A model generated the notes under the pieces. The model was not told the DNA's origin. It ran no database searches and saw only the letters and a program-made list of their open reading frames with translations. A stretch of DNA of 64,000 nucleotides, taken from Filobasidium wieringae (Eukaryota; Basidiomycota; Tremellomycetes; Filobasidiales; Filobasidiaceae). This document shows, piece by piece, positions 48,158 to 59,954 of the stretch (position 1 is the first letter of the stretch; the number at the start of each line of letters is the position of its first letter). The stretch is from the NCBI GenBank assembly GCA_001600055.1, contig BCIV01000007.1:62001-126000 (forward strand), read 5' to 3'. The translations under genes were made by a program, and so were the position numbers.

Positions 48158-48618
48158 CTTTTGACGACTGCAGACCTGCCCGGTATGGTGCTTCAGACGA
48201 GGACCAGGTGTGTGACAGTTGAGATGTGCCGGACTTTGAACAAGGGGCAGACAACGGGTTGTAGGCCTTGTAGGATATCGAGGTATACAGTATTTTCGGG
48301 CGGGCAAATCGAACGTAAACGGATATTTCATAGGATATATAGGATAGCTCACATATCTACGAACAATAATGACAAGGGGAACCGGCAGTTTGCATCCGAA
48401 AGGGTACCGGCAATCCTCCTTCGAGGGAAAAGACACGTCATATAACTCTATGCATATCGATATCACACCTCGGCATTCCATGCGGTTACATTACTGTACA
48501 ACTGGTAGTTTGTGTCGTATGAAGGTCGTCTTGAGCACTCAGGATACCTCAAGAGCCCTGACCTTCCATTTATTGCTATTACCCATATCGTCCTCATCGA
48601 GCTTCCAGATACTATCGA
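48158..48618. other. Upstream region of the BPL1 fusion gene and 3' end of the MFS gene
   Basis: 461 bases between the fusion-gene start and the MFS stop, both on the minus strand. It should hold the fusion-gene promoter; ORFs seen here lack coding character. Confidence 0.45.
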
Positions 48619-50385
48619 TTACTGCTCGTCGTCCAATTCGATATTGGTCGAGGAGAACTTCCTAGCAGACACTTTACGGTGGAACAGAATATCGATCTCT
48701 CGGTAAGATCGGTGCTTGAGTTCAGGAAGACCGAAGTATGCCACCACGAAACAGAAAACAGCCGTCCCTCCCCAGATGAATCCACATTTTCCGCCAAGGT
48801 TCCAACCGGTAGGGTTGAGCATTTGACTAGCCAAGTAGATACACGGGATTTCGATGGCGTAGTAGAAGCCTCTGCCTATAGCGGTAGACAGAGGACGAAG
48901 ACGGATCGAAGAGGTCTCTGAGATGATCGTGTAACTTATCGGACCCAGTGTTCCTGCGAATTGCACGCTGATAAGGAGTCCCAAGACCGCTTGTGCGAAG
49001 GACGCGCCCTTGCTCTGGGTGACCGACGCGGCCACACCTAAGGCGAATAGCATCGCTATGTTGATCCCAGTACCCCAAAGATAGATCTTACGCCGTCCGG
49101 CGAGACTGCTGAGTACCCATGAGAAAGCGACAGCGAGGACTTGCAAGCAGGAAGTGATCAATCCGAGCGCGAAAGACATATTCGTGTTGATTCCCGCTTG
49201 TTCGAAGAAGAATACGGCCTGGTTCGCAATAAGGTTGCCTCTATTGACGTATTCGAAATCAGTTCAAGGTATCTCAAAAGATATAACCTTCACTTACGCT
49301 AGATTTTGGCCACCGTAAATAAGGCAGGTGATCGCAGTTCGTCGAAGATCGGTACCCTTGAACAGATCGAGATAGTTCGGCTGCTTTGTGCTTGCTGCCT
49401 CAATTTCGACGGTTCGGACCATCATGGCGAGAATGTCTCCAGAGTTTTGTCTAGACTGACGTCCAAGTCGTTCGATGGAACGCTTGGCTTCTTCAGTTCG
49501 GCCTCTACGAGCCAACCACCAAGGCGACTCGGGCATGAAGAAGACCAGAATCATGAGAGGCGTGGGGAAAAGCCATTGCAACGCAAAAGGGATTCGGAAG
49601 GCCGAATCGTCTTTACGTTGGTTGAGCGCATAGGTGGAACCTGACACAAGTTTGATACTTTAGCGTAGTACTGCTTGACCAAAGTCTTTGTAACTCACCT
49701 CCCACAATAATTGACCCAATTGCCCAGCACATCTGAAGGAAAGCGGTTACGACTCCTCGGAGAGGGAGGGGCACGATCTCACTAGCATAAGCTGGGGAAT
49801 TGGCGATGAAGAAACCCCAAGGGATTCCTTCGAGAAGTTGGCCAACTAAAAAGACTTCGAGCGAGTTTCCAAAGAAAGAGATGAAGATGGTAGCGTTCAT
49901 GAGGACCAGTCCGACCATTGTCGCCCAGCGGTATCCGAACCGGTTGGTGATAGGACCAGAAATGAAGATTCCAAGCAGCGCTCCACCTTGACCTGCTATA
50001 GACAGACCAGTTTGCCACTTGGCAGGAATGACCCATGCGCCGTCGTGGAAAACTCCGTATTTTTCCTTGAATGCTGGAAGCGCAACGAAGTTTCCGATCA
50101 AAAACATGTCGAACGATTCCATGACCTGTGACAAAAGGACGCTTCAGAGCCTGAACAGCCGCTGGGCCTGAAAGATCCAGTACTTACGATAGTGAAAGCC
50201 ATTATGAAAGCCCAGAAACAAGCCATAGGGTAGGCCTCGACTGCCTCACGTATAGTCATGTTATGTTCAAGAGTTTCCTGGGCCTGAGCCTCGCTCTTCT
50301 GCTGCGCGGCTACATTCTCGAGATGTTGAACATGCTCGACATCAGGTTTGAGGTCGCTGTCAAGAAAATCTTGTTTGCTTTCCAT
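48619..50385 (-). CDS. MFS sugar transporter (maltose/alpha-glucoside permease-like)
   Basis: Four exons (50385-50188, 50125-49699, 49640-49298, 49240-48619) sum to 1590 nt, 529 aa, a normal size for the family. After a 60-residue hydrophilic N-terminus there are about 12 hydrophobic segments. Sugar-porter signatures are visible: ESFDMFLIGNFVALPAF at helix 1, PITNRFGYRW in the helix 2-3 loop, GIPWGFFIANSPAYASEIVP in helices 4-5 and MPESPWWLARRGR before the central loop; the C-half has SETSSIRLRP, YGLPELK-like FGLPELKHRSYREID. These resemble fungal Mal11/Mph-type alpha-glucoside:proton symporters, but substrate cannot be read from sequence. The ATG at 50385 is the first true ATG of the frame. 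Confidence 0.88.
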
Positions 50386-51675
50386 ATCGTCGAGGGGAAT
50401 AATCGGTGATTCGAGTCGAGATGAGGTGTCGAAGGAGCCAAGTGGGCAATTGGAATGCAACGAGCTCGCTGGACAATTTGTTTTATATGATCAACCTCGG
50501 AGACATTTCGGTGCCCCACCATGAGCGGCTTCTATCCTCGTCTCGATACCCGGCTATCCACCGCGTGGACATCTCGCTCATACGCTCCGTAAATGCCCCG
50601 GGACTATGTCGAATCTCATCCGCTAGTCGCTGGGGCTGATCTATAGATCCCTGTCCTGAAAGACATTCACCGACCTCGTCATTATTCCGATCGGACATAG
50701 CGGCCCAGCGGGAAGGCATGATGACGGTTTAGCGCGACATGGCTCGAATGATTTACGTTCGGGCCGGTATCTCATGATCTCGTCCAGCATGTCCAGCTAG
50801 TTAGCTAGTCAGCTAGTGATCTAGTGATGAGGTCGTCTATGTGCGATGTGGACAAAATACCGAGTCCCAGCTGGAACTTATATGCGCGAAGATATTCCCG
50901 CTGGACAGCTGACATCGGATATGCCCGGGTAGGGGCACATGTCAGATCTTGGTTGTATTTTCGATCGTTGTGTTTCAGCTCAGCATCGTCGTCCAAACCT
51001 ACATTGGGTTCGTATTTACATCACGATCGATCGCTACTTGGAGTAGATGGTCACACAAGCTTTAGATCCGGATAGAACCGTTGCTGTGGTAGCCGTGGTG
51101 GTAAGGTTCCTTCCGCTCTTCTCTCGAATTGTAGGTTGACCTTGTGAAGCCAATTGTAAAACAGTACACGATTTGGACAAGGCTTATGGCCCAAATCTGC
51201 CGTGTCCCTCGCCGAAGCGGCTCGAATGATTATGACGGATGACTCGAATCGTTCGACCCAGTACTGGCCTGGTGATTTTCAACACATATCATGGGGTTCC
51301 CTACCCATGTCCGTTGACCGAGTCTTTCACATCCTCAGCAAGAGACGATATGTCGCATTATGGCTGAGCACGTCACGACAGCCAAGACCGAGAGGAACCG
51401 AAGGAGAGGACTCGCGTGGAGGCCATGAAATTTTAGGCCAAGACGTTGGCCGAAGAGCATTCTACTCGTGTGTTGCGCTCAGAATCCTCGCTTGCGCTAA
51501 AATTCGCCATATTAGCGTAAACTGACGTGCTCCGGTACGCGCCAAGTCGAAATTTATGTCGTGTTTCAAAATCGACTTTCCATATCTTCTCAAGTATAAA
51601 GAAGCGTGATGTATCCCAAACGCCCAATGTCAATAAGTCATATTCCGACGCGAGGATCGTATTTCTCTTATCGAC
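50386..51675. promoter_or_regulatory. Long divergent promoter between two transporter genes
   Basis: 1290 bases between divergent MFS and amino-acid permease starts, far longer than most spacers here, as expected for nutrient-controlled promoters. The word GGCTCGAATGATT occurs at about 50741 and again at about 51219. The ORF 50483-50719 has no family features and is not called. Confidence 0.55.
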
Positions 51676-53661
51676 ATGTCGCTTAAAGGAAGTCCTGAAC
51701 AGGAGGAAAAGCATGATTTCTTCGGCCAACTCTCTAGAAAGGATGTTGAGGAGTCTTCCACATCTGAAGCTGATCTGCCGCAAGGACGACAGCTGGGCCT
51801 TGTCTCTGCAATCTTCTTGATGATCAACAGAATGGTAGGAACAGGAGTGTTTGCGACCACAAGTACGATCTTGTCGCAAAGCGGCAGTGTTGGCATGAGT
51901 ATGTTGTAAGCGCGATATAAGTTGTGGTCGCGCAACCCCAGCTTATCCTTATCGCTCGAGGCAGATACTGGGTCATTGGGGGCGTGATAGCGCTAGCTGG
52001 ATACAGTGTATATGCGGAATTCGCCTGCGCCATTCCTAAGAATGGTGGAGAGCTTAATTACCTAAATCACGTGTACAGGAAACCGCGTTTCTTGGTGACC
52101 TGCATGTATGGAGCACAAGCTCTCCTATTGGGTCAAGGTGAGTGTCTTCAGTCTCGATTTCCCGATGTACAGGAATGTAACGCATCAGGTCCTGATATTT
52201 GCCCCTCCCGTTTTCTTCCTTCTGGATGATTATAGCTGCTGTAAGCTTCCTAACTCCGGCTGCGTGATGAATCTCGCCGTCAAACTGATTTTGTTTGTAT
52301 ACGTCAGGGTAATTCACTAGTTGCCGGAAGATACATCTTGACGGCGGCAGGTTCAACGGATGCCGGCTGGAAGGCAAGGGGAATCGGTGTCGCGGTACTG
52401 ATCTCGGCTCTGGTCATACATGGAACACTCCTCAAGTGGGGTTTGAGGTTTATGAACATCGTCGGAATCTTCAAGATCGTCATCCTTCTTCTCATTTCCT
52501 TTGCTGGGTTCGGCGCGCTAGCCGGGAAAACTAAGATCGACCCGCCGAACAATTTCGATAACGCTTTCGCTGGAACACGTAACGACATCTTCGGAATTTC
52601 GAGCTGCATCTACAACGTGAGTGATAATCGCATCTTGATCTACACGGAGACTGACGCGATCTTGCGTTACCGCTTTGAAGGCAATCTGGAGTTATGTGGG
52701 ATATAGCAACCTGATGTACGCCGTCGGTGAGGTAAAGGCTCCCGTCAGGACCATCAAAATAGCTGGACCGCTCGCTATCGGTACCGTCTCCGTCCTGTAC
52801 CTTCTCACTCAAATCGCCTACTTTGCCGCTGTACCTCGAGAAGACATTGAAGCATCGACGCAGATCATTGCGGCACTGTTTTTCAAAAACATGTTCGGCG
52901 AGTCTAGTGCTCGTGCGCTAAGCGTGTTTGTCGCTCTCTCCGCTATCGCAAATGTGTTCTCCGTCGTGTTCTCGCAAGGGAGACTCAACCAAGCGCTTGC
53001 TAGGGATGGTCTTACCCCCTTCTCGAAAATCCTGGCATCCAATCGACCTTTCAAGGCCCCGCTCGCTGGAATCACATGGCACGTTATCGTGACATTGATC
53101 ATCTTGCTAGCTCCCCCCGCAGGTGATGTAAGTGCAACAATACAGGCGACCGAATTATCGATCTGACATCCAAGTCCGATCTCGAAATAGGCCTACAACT
53201 TCGTTCTCAATCTGTCCTCATACCCGTTGAATGTGGTAAACGCAGCAGTAGCCCTTGGACTTTTGGTAACCTATCTTCCTACGTCATATCGGCCAGTGTG
53301 GGCAACGAACTGGACCAGTCCTTTCAGAGCTAGTCTGCCAGTGACCCTTTTCTTCTCGCTCGTTTCACTGTTCCTCGTTGTCGTTCCTTGGATTCCTCCT
53401 GAGAGAGTGAGTCGTATGCGACAAATACGCGAGGACTTCGCAGGCTAACGGAATCTTTCTTAGGCTGCTGATGCTGTATACGTGTCCATGTGGTATGCGA
53501 TGGCCCCAGCAGTTTCCCTTGGTATTTTCGCGGCGGGATCGATTTGGTGGGCTGTTCGATTCTTCATCTTGCCCAAGATTGGAGGTTACGAAATGGAACC
53601 AGTGGCAGCGGTGTTGTCTGACGGCAGTCCGATAACCATATTCGAACGAAAATACCAATGA
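51676..53661 (+). CDS. LAT-family amino-acid permease (high-affinity methionine permease-like)
   Basis: Seven exons (51676-51898, 51961-52137, 52236-52240, 52308-52616, 52681-53127, 53191-53406, 53464-53661) sum to 1575 nt, 524 aa. The third is a 5-nt microexon needed both for frame and for the conserved helix AAGNSLVAGRYIL. APC/LAT features: QLGLVSAIFLMINRMVGTG in helix 1 with the substrate-binding G-T-G, NGGELNYLNHVY after helix 2, and IWSYVGYSNLMYAVGEVKAP in helix 6. About 12 membrane segments are expected. The closest known type is the yeast Mup1 methionine permease group; other fungal LAT members carry other neutral amino acids. The N-terminus has acidic/Ser/Lys residues like the regulated tails of these permeases. 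Confidence 0.87.
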
Positions 53662-54587
53662 ACGAAGTTTTCTATTGACGGTATACCTAGAGTCGCTAGT
53701 AATTGATGAGAGGAATATGAACATCTGATGAAATAATGACGACATGATCAATGGTTTTCTGCGACTTGTCAGTGCCTCTACCTGCTCTGTACTTGGCCAA
53801 GACAATTCTACCAAGAATCTGCTGTCGTTGCCATCACCTACTTTGTTAGACAGATAGTCAATCTTTGAATAGGGGAAATCCTGATTGCCAATCTTACCAT
53901 ATCAAATCCTTACTGTTCGATGCTAACAATTTGGAGGAAGGGTCTCCTTCCGTGATCACCAGTGGATTCGAGATCTTCTTTTCATACAAATCATATCATA
54001 GACTCTTGCTTGCCATAGGACAGTCGCGTAGATCCTTTATGAATAGGGTCGTGTCCGCATCAGCGTTGCAATGAGGGGTGTCCGCCGAACGTGAGGTAAA
54101 AGGTTGGTGTGGGGTGATATCGTAAGATCCGGACCGGAGCATCGTGGGTGTGTTTGACTCGACATCGTTGAAGAATGGAAGAGGTCTGCAATGATCTAGC
54201 GGCAGTCCAGATTGAACGTGGTCATTCTATTCAAAATCAGCAGCGCGATACTGGCAGGCGTCGCAGTCTCAGTGGCGACAGGGCCAAAAGTGGAACCTAA
54301 TACATGGCTCTTTTAGACAACAATAGCGGCTATCAGGAGGGGATGGCAGCGGGCTGTTTGATATGGATATAGATGAACGAGTGACCAATCAGGCGTAAGG
54401 TAAACCCGGACGGTTTATATGAATCCAGATACGCGACCGACGCGAATCAATCTGCAGGCTCGTAACTGGCTCAAATTCGACGGCCTCTGCTGCCCATGTC
54501 TGATGCCAAATCTCATAGAACGGGCAACGTGGTGACGATTTGCCCCGATGATGTTTGAGTTCTCTGCATCGGAAACATACAAAGTCA
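53662..54587. other. Convergent intergenic region, permease and FIP1
   Basis: 926 bases between the stops of two convergent genes. Neither strand shows an ORF with coding character; both 3' UTRs lie here. I see no repeat or RNA gene. Confidence 0.5.
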
Positions 54588-57500
54588 TCACCTTCTCTTG
54601 GTACGACTTGACCTCCCTTCCTCCTCAACCTCAGCCGATGGACTGCGTGATCTTTTCCTCCTATAAACAGTATCCCCCGTTTTTTCAGCCTCCTCAGAGC
54701 CATATTTGAACGGTGACGGACTCACGTCGATCTACGGTGCCCATCTTCATCCCTTATACTCCCTTCGTGACCCGCATCGGAAGCACCCTCCTCATCCCCT
54801 TGCACGCTGGAGTCTCCTCTCCGTTTATCCTTGTCCCGATCGGAACGGGAGGATCGATGATGTCGGGAAGAAGACGTCTTCTCATGCTCCCGCGAGGACC
54901 GATGTTCGCGATCCCTGTCTCTCTCCCTTTCTTTATCTTTATCTCTCTCTCGATCACGTTCCTTTTCTTTTTCCCTATCTCGATCACGCTCTGATCCGCG
55001 TTCCCGTTCTCTGTGCCGTTCAGACCTGTCCTTTTCCTTCTCCTTATCCTTCTCACGAGCCGGAGAACGAGACCGGCGAGTAGAAGCTGATTTGCTCGTT
55101 TTGACGTCTTCCGTCCGAGAAGAACGATGTCTTTCCCTCCTATCTGGATCCCTGTCCCTCTCTTTGTCTCGTTCCCTCTCTTTATCTTTGTCAGATCGTG
55201 CAGAACGAGTGCCCCTACCGGCTTCCTCTCGTTCTCGTTCGCGCTCGCGCTCGCGTTCTCGATCCGATCGACCGTGCCTAGCAGAACGCGAACCTCGTCC
55301 GACAGAACCATCCCGCTTGCTAACTGAATCGTCTTCCTCCCTATCGTCCTTACTCGCAGCAACGGATCTCATGTCTTCTTCCATGACAGGTAAAGGTGAT
55401 CGATGTTCCGAAACAACGGATCCGATCCGGCTAAGGCTGCCCCGTCTCGACCCTCTTCCAGACTCTGCATGACTTTTCTCAGCTGCCTCCCTCTCGCTTT
55501 CACGTCGATCAGCCCGTGGTCGATCGCGGGGATCATCTCGATCCAAATCTCGCGCCCTCCTGTCTCTCCTTTCTTCGTTCTCCCCGTTCCGATCACCTCG
55601 TCGAGGGCTCTTAGGAGCAGCTATAGACGGGTCTCCAGCAGCTGATCCGCCAAACTCGGCACCGTAGTCGAGCTCCACTTTAGCAGCCTCGCCCATCCTG
55701 TCGCGATCCCGTTGAGGCCGACCAGCTTTCGGGCCCGTGGGAATGTTAGGGGGTGGGCCGGCGTTTCGAGGTCCAGTGGGAGCTGTTGACAGATTAGATC
55801 TATCAGTTTCCCTGACGAAAAAGACATTTGAGTCTACTCACGAGCTCCTCCTCTTCCCCTAAACGCTCCTACGCCTCGCACAGCTCCTCCTCTCCCCCTC
55901 ATGGAACCTCTGAATCCTCCGCTAGGGCCACCAGGAATGCCCGCTTGTCCTGGAACAACACTCCTACCAGGTTGTAGTGCCTGTTGCACCGCTGGAGCTT
56001 TCGGCGCGCCCGATTGTTGCATTCCACCCATACTCATCCCGAAGCCTTCCGCTCCAGGCATGTTCATTCCATTCTGCATACCCGGCATCATGTTCATAGG
56101 GAAACCCTGGAAGTTGGTACCGCTACCGTCCGTACCGAAGTTAGGCATATTGCTCATCATATTCATGCCAGGCATCATTCCAGCGGTCTTGTTCTCCTGG
56201 GTGTTGTCGTTGCCTTGTAGTGTGCTCGATGCGACGTTAGATTCTTGTGCTTCTTCCCGCTTCACCCCGTCAACTGCAGCTGGTGTTCCTGCGGAATGGT
56301 TCGCGTTGTTGTTCCCGCCTGCTGGCGTTCCCATTCCACCCATCATAGGCATCTGCATCCCATTTGCACCTACTCCCTGTCCTCCATTGAACATATTCAT
56401 CATGCCTGCCATCTGAGCGAAATCCATTCCCTGCATCATAGGCATTCCCATCATGGCGGACGGATCCATATTACCCATTCCCATCTGGTTCATCTGGTTG
56501 AACATATCGGGCATATTCATTCCCATATTTCCTCCTTCACCCATGTTCATTCCCATTCCCATTGCCATAGCAGGATTCACTCCGGCCGCTTGCATCATGG
56601 CCTCTGCGGTCCCATCCATTCCGTTCATTCCCTGTTGTTGCATCCCATTGCCATCCTGTCCGTTCTGGATCTGAGGCATTCGAGGTAGATGCATGTTATC
56701 CGCCACATCGTCCGGCATATTCATGCCTGGCGGAACATTCTTCATAGCTTCTTGACCCATAACCATCCCCTTCCTCCAGTCCAGATACCTCGTCCAGCTA
56801 TCTTCGTCGAACCCGTAGTTGAACCACCGACTGAGATCGCTTCCCGGTCGTCTCCAAGGCTGTCCAGTCGACCGTAGTACAGCCATATCATAGTCGTATA
56901 TAGATTGTCCTGTTCGCGTGGTAGGTGGTTCGAGCGAGAACGTCGACGGATCAGGAGGAACGGGGTGAGAAGAGGGCGCATGGGGAACAGGCAGATTCGA
57001 TTCAGGTACGGCCATGGTTCCCGGCTGCCCTGAAGAGACAGCGTTTTCTGGCAAAACAGTGGAAGTTGCAGCATCCCCTGTTTGATCCTGCGTTGTAACT
57101 ACTCCAGGATGCTCGCCGAGAACGGGATTGGAAGGGATATCGGTGGGAAGAGTAACAGACTGGTCGGGTATCGAAACTCCTCTTTCAAGAGGAGTGTAAT
57201 CCGTTGTTTGTGAAGGGCCGGAAGTAGGAACGGGGTTGATTGCGGCCGTACCTTTAAGATATGCAATCGGATTAGCTGATTACCGAGTTTGGACTTTCTA
57301 CCATATCATACCGGATGCCGCAGGAACGGGGGAAGCTACAGATGCAGGAGGAACAGCAAGAGTAGCAGCATTCATACCCATTCCAGAGACCGCGATGTTC
57401 ATAGCAGGTCCCGCAGATTTAGCCATCTGACTCCTACTCGCAATCTCGATGATCAGCTCGTAACCAGAGCAGAATTTGCTCGGAGAAGCTTGTGCATACC

Positions 57501-58051
57501 TAAAATCTACACTTCTTTGGGGTGCATTCATGAGAATCTCTAGTCCATCGTCCTCGCTCTCCTCATCCTCTTCCATATCCTCATCTAGATCCTCTTCCTC
57601 GTCATAGTCGGCTTCCGGTTCTTCGTCCTTCATTGCTTCTCCTGCTGCAAGAGCATTGCCAATGCTGAAGCCTGGAGCGACACCGGGTGCTTCTTGTTTG
57701 GACTCTTCTGCTAAGGATCGTTGTTGAGGGGCAGATGTGGGTTCATTAGAGTCGCCGTAGATGTCATCTAGCTCGTCGTCCTTTTCGTCGGTACTGTTTT
57801 ATTACGAATCGTCAGCCAGTACCCCTGAACAAGTTTCGGGAAAAGATGTTTACTAGGCTTCTGTACCGTTCGTCTGGGCCCGTGAATCTGAAACATAATC
57901 ATATCGTTTTATCAGATGGATTACAACCCAGGCATTCCAACTAAGAGAGCGCACCTTGAGCCTGAATTGGCGCCCCGCTCAAGTCACCAGGCTTGACATC
58001 CTCCTCCTCCTCATCGCCATACAAGAATGCGTCGTCGTCATCTACGTCCAT
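54588..58051 (-). CDS. FIP1: Fip1-type pre-mRNA polyadenylation factor subunit
   Basis: ATG at 58051 (MDVDDDDAFLYGDEEEEDVK), several short exons to about 57300, a long exon to about 55850, an exon to 54726 and a last exon 54660-54588 after intron 54725-54661 (donor GTGAGT). The acidic N-terminus and IEILMNAPQRSVDFR-like segment lead to the Fip1 core YDYDMAVLRSTGQPWRRPG, SRWFNYGFDEDSWTRYLDW. A Met/Asn/Gly-rich tract, RG repeats and a long Arg/Asp/Glu/Ser alternating domain follow, ending with an RKRSRSPS segment. Fip1 tethers poly(A) polymerase to the cleavage and polyadenylation factor; the RD/RE-rich tail binds U-rich RNA in animals. It is far longer than yeast Fip1 (327 aa), nearer the metazoan form. 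Confidence 0.9.
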
Positions 58052-58531
58052 TGTAGCTAGCTGAAGGACTGACAAAAAGTCTCTGTATGGGCGAGAAGTA
58101 GAGATTTGGATCTGGATATTTGGCTGGTTATACTGGTTAGGTCTACATCGTTGTACTCCTAAACGCGCTTGACGATGCTTTACGGAACGTTGCTGCGCTT
58201 CTAATTGGCATGACTGTGTACGCGTTTCAAGTCGAATAGCCCTCCTCGAGATTGAAAACAGTAGGTCAGGGTGGGGTAGGCTTTTTCATATGTCTTCTCA
58301 ACAGGCCGATTCGTAAGATACTGTGAACTACAAGATGATCCAATCGAATAATATAACCCTTTCATAGATCCACTAGCTTCGTATCGTTATCCATGTCCCT
58401 TCTCCCAAATCGGCGCCTATATTACTTGGATAACTAGGTACAAGACTATGAACGAAGATATAGGGCAATCGCTTAGTATATTTAAGACTGTTTTATCTCA
58501 CATCTACACTTACTCGTTTTCGCGGAACATA
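58052..58531. other. Intergenic, FIP1 upstream
   Basis: 480 bases with the FIP1 promoter and the 3' UTR of the next minus-strand gene. No feature seen. Confidence 0.45.
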
Positions 58532-59444
58532 TCACTTCTTTCCCGAAGACGGCTCGCAGTTCCAAGGAATCGCGGTGTGATCTCGGACGCCATCCCAGAT
58601 CCCATCCATTGCTCCGTCACCGACCTTCTCCCCTAGAGATAAACGCTTCGGAACGAGTCCTATCTGCCAAAGTATCTCCCCTCCAGCATCGATCTTGGCA
58701 CCGCCATACTTCAAGAAAACCTTCAATTCCCCCGAAGCATGGATGTCTTCCGGTTCTTCCGAAACAAGACGGGTGCGGAAGGAAGCGTAGGTGATTTTCT
58801 TTCCTGTAGCTTCCCTTGACTCGAGTTTGATATAATCCTCGTTCATATAAACGGTCGTCATGTGGTAAAGGACGCCGCGACACTTGACAGTACTCGAGCG
58901 CAACAACGGGGCTTCTTCGTCGAGCTTCACATGTTCCCTCAAGCGGGGAACCAAGTCCTTGACTACGCTATCAGGCACTGCCATCCTGAACAATGAAGTC
59001 CCATAAAGTCTTTCGGCGTGTACAGGAAAGTAGTATTGGCCTAGGACGATGATTTTATCGAGCTTCAGGTAGAGAGACTCTTTCACGTTCGCCTCGTCAA
59101 GGAACTTGACGCGAACGCTGCGATATTGTTCGTGAGGTGCCCAAGGACAGTTCTCTCGAGCCCATGCGGTTGTATCACGAATTTCCTCAAGTTTGGTTGG
59201 GACTGGAGCAGGTAAGGAACCGGGGAAGGAGTCATGAGGGAATGAATTCGGGCAGACGTAGGATCTGCGAACCACATGGTTGAGAGAGGACTGCTACGGA
59301 GATTGTCACCTTGGTGATCTTGCAGAGGAGAATACGACAAAGCGGACGTACAGTAGTAGTGAGTTTCAATACGGTCACCGGAGTATGGAGCACAGACAGC
59401 TTTTCTAAGACGCGGGGTCCGATACGTTTTAAGAGAAAGTTCAT
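58532..59444 (-). CDS. Unidentified protein, possibly mitochondrial
   Basis: Two exons, 59444-59352 and 59290-58532, join in phase 0 (donor GTACGT, acceptor GTAGCAG) to 852 nt, 283 aa. Joining them adds a basic, acid-free N-terminus (MNFLLKRIGPRVLEKL) with mitochondrial presequence character. The body has mixed helix/strand composition with stretches such as WARENCPWAPHEQYRSVRV, KIIVLGQYYFPVHAERLYG and YGGAKIDAGGEILWQIGL and no membrane segment, repeats or zinc motif. I do not recognise a family. The alternative is a shorter 247-aa protein from the internal ATG at 59275. Confidence 0.65.
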
Positions 59445-59954
59445 AATTGAGGATCTCCCGATTATCTGAGCCGAATTGGTCGCCTGTGGTAGATTGATGT
59501 GTAATCGAGCGGATCGCAAAGGATAGCATGTCGATATTCAGTGATACTTGTATTCGAGCCTTCAACATTTGAACACAATGGTCCTTTGTGCTCCAATTCA
59601 AAGTGTACGAATCAAGAAGCTCAAGAAGCCAATTTAAAAAGCAATCAGCAAGGTAACGACCGCACGAACGCGAATCATTCCGCTTCTTGCGTATTTGCGC
59701 ACAGACCTTTGTGTGCCTCCGCGCCTCCTTTCGTCTTTTGTTTGCATTTGTTTGCATTTCGTGGACACTGTGAGACCTTGCAGGAATTCCAGATGAATCA
59801 TGTATGAAATGTCTCAGGCACCTCGCACTCAAATGACCCCTGTGATGCGTATAATGAGACTATAATTGCAGGCCATGTAGCCATCTAATGCATCTAACGA
59901 TCTATTACAACAAGACTGATCTTCCGATGAGCACCCTTTTGTTTGCCCCTACGA
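59445..59954. other. Intergenic, GT90 3' side
   Basis: 510 bases between a minus-strand start and the GT90 stop. TTTGCATTTGTTTGCATTT near 59742 is a short AT-rich direct repeat. Nothing else is supported. Confidence 0.45.

Noticed and set aside
50483..50719. Minus-strand ORF of 78 codons in the divergent promoter
   Set aside because: No motif, no splice context and random composition; it lies in the promoter of two transporter genes.
54389..54703. Minus-strand ORF of 104 codons below FIP1
   Set aside because: It overlaps the last FIP1 exon in a different frame; splicing 54726 to 54660 gives a typical RS/RK-rich FIP1 end, which explains the region better.
55901..56416. Plus-strand ORF of 171 codons opposite FIP1
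   Set aside because: It is the antisense of the Met/Gly/Asn-rich FIP1 tract; its Pro/Ile composition follows from that repeat.
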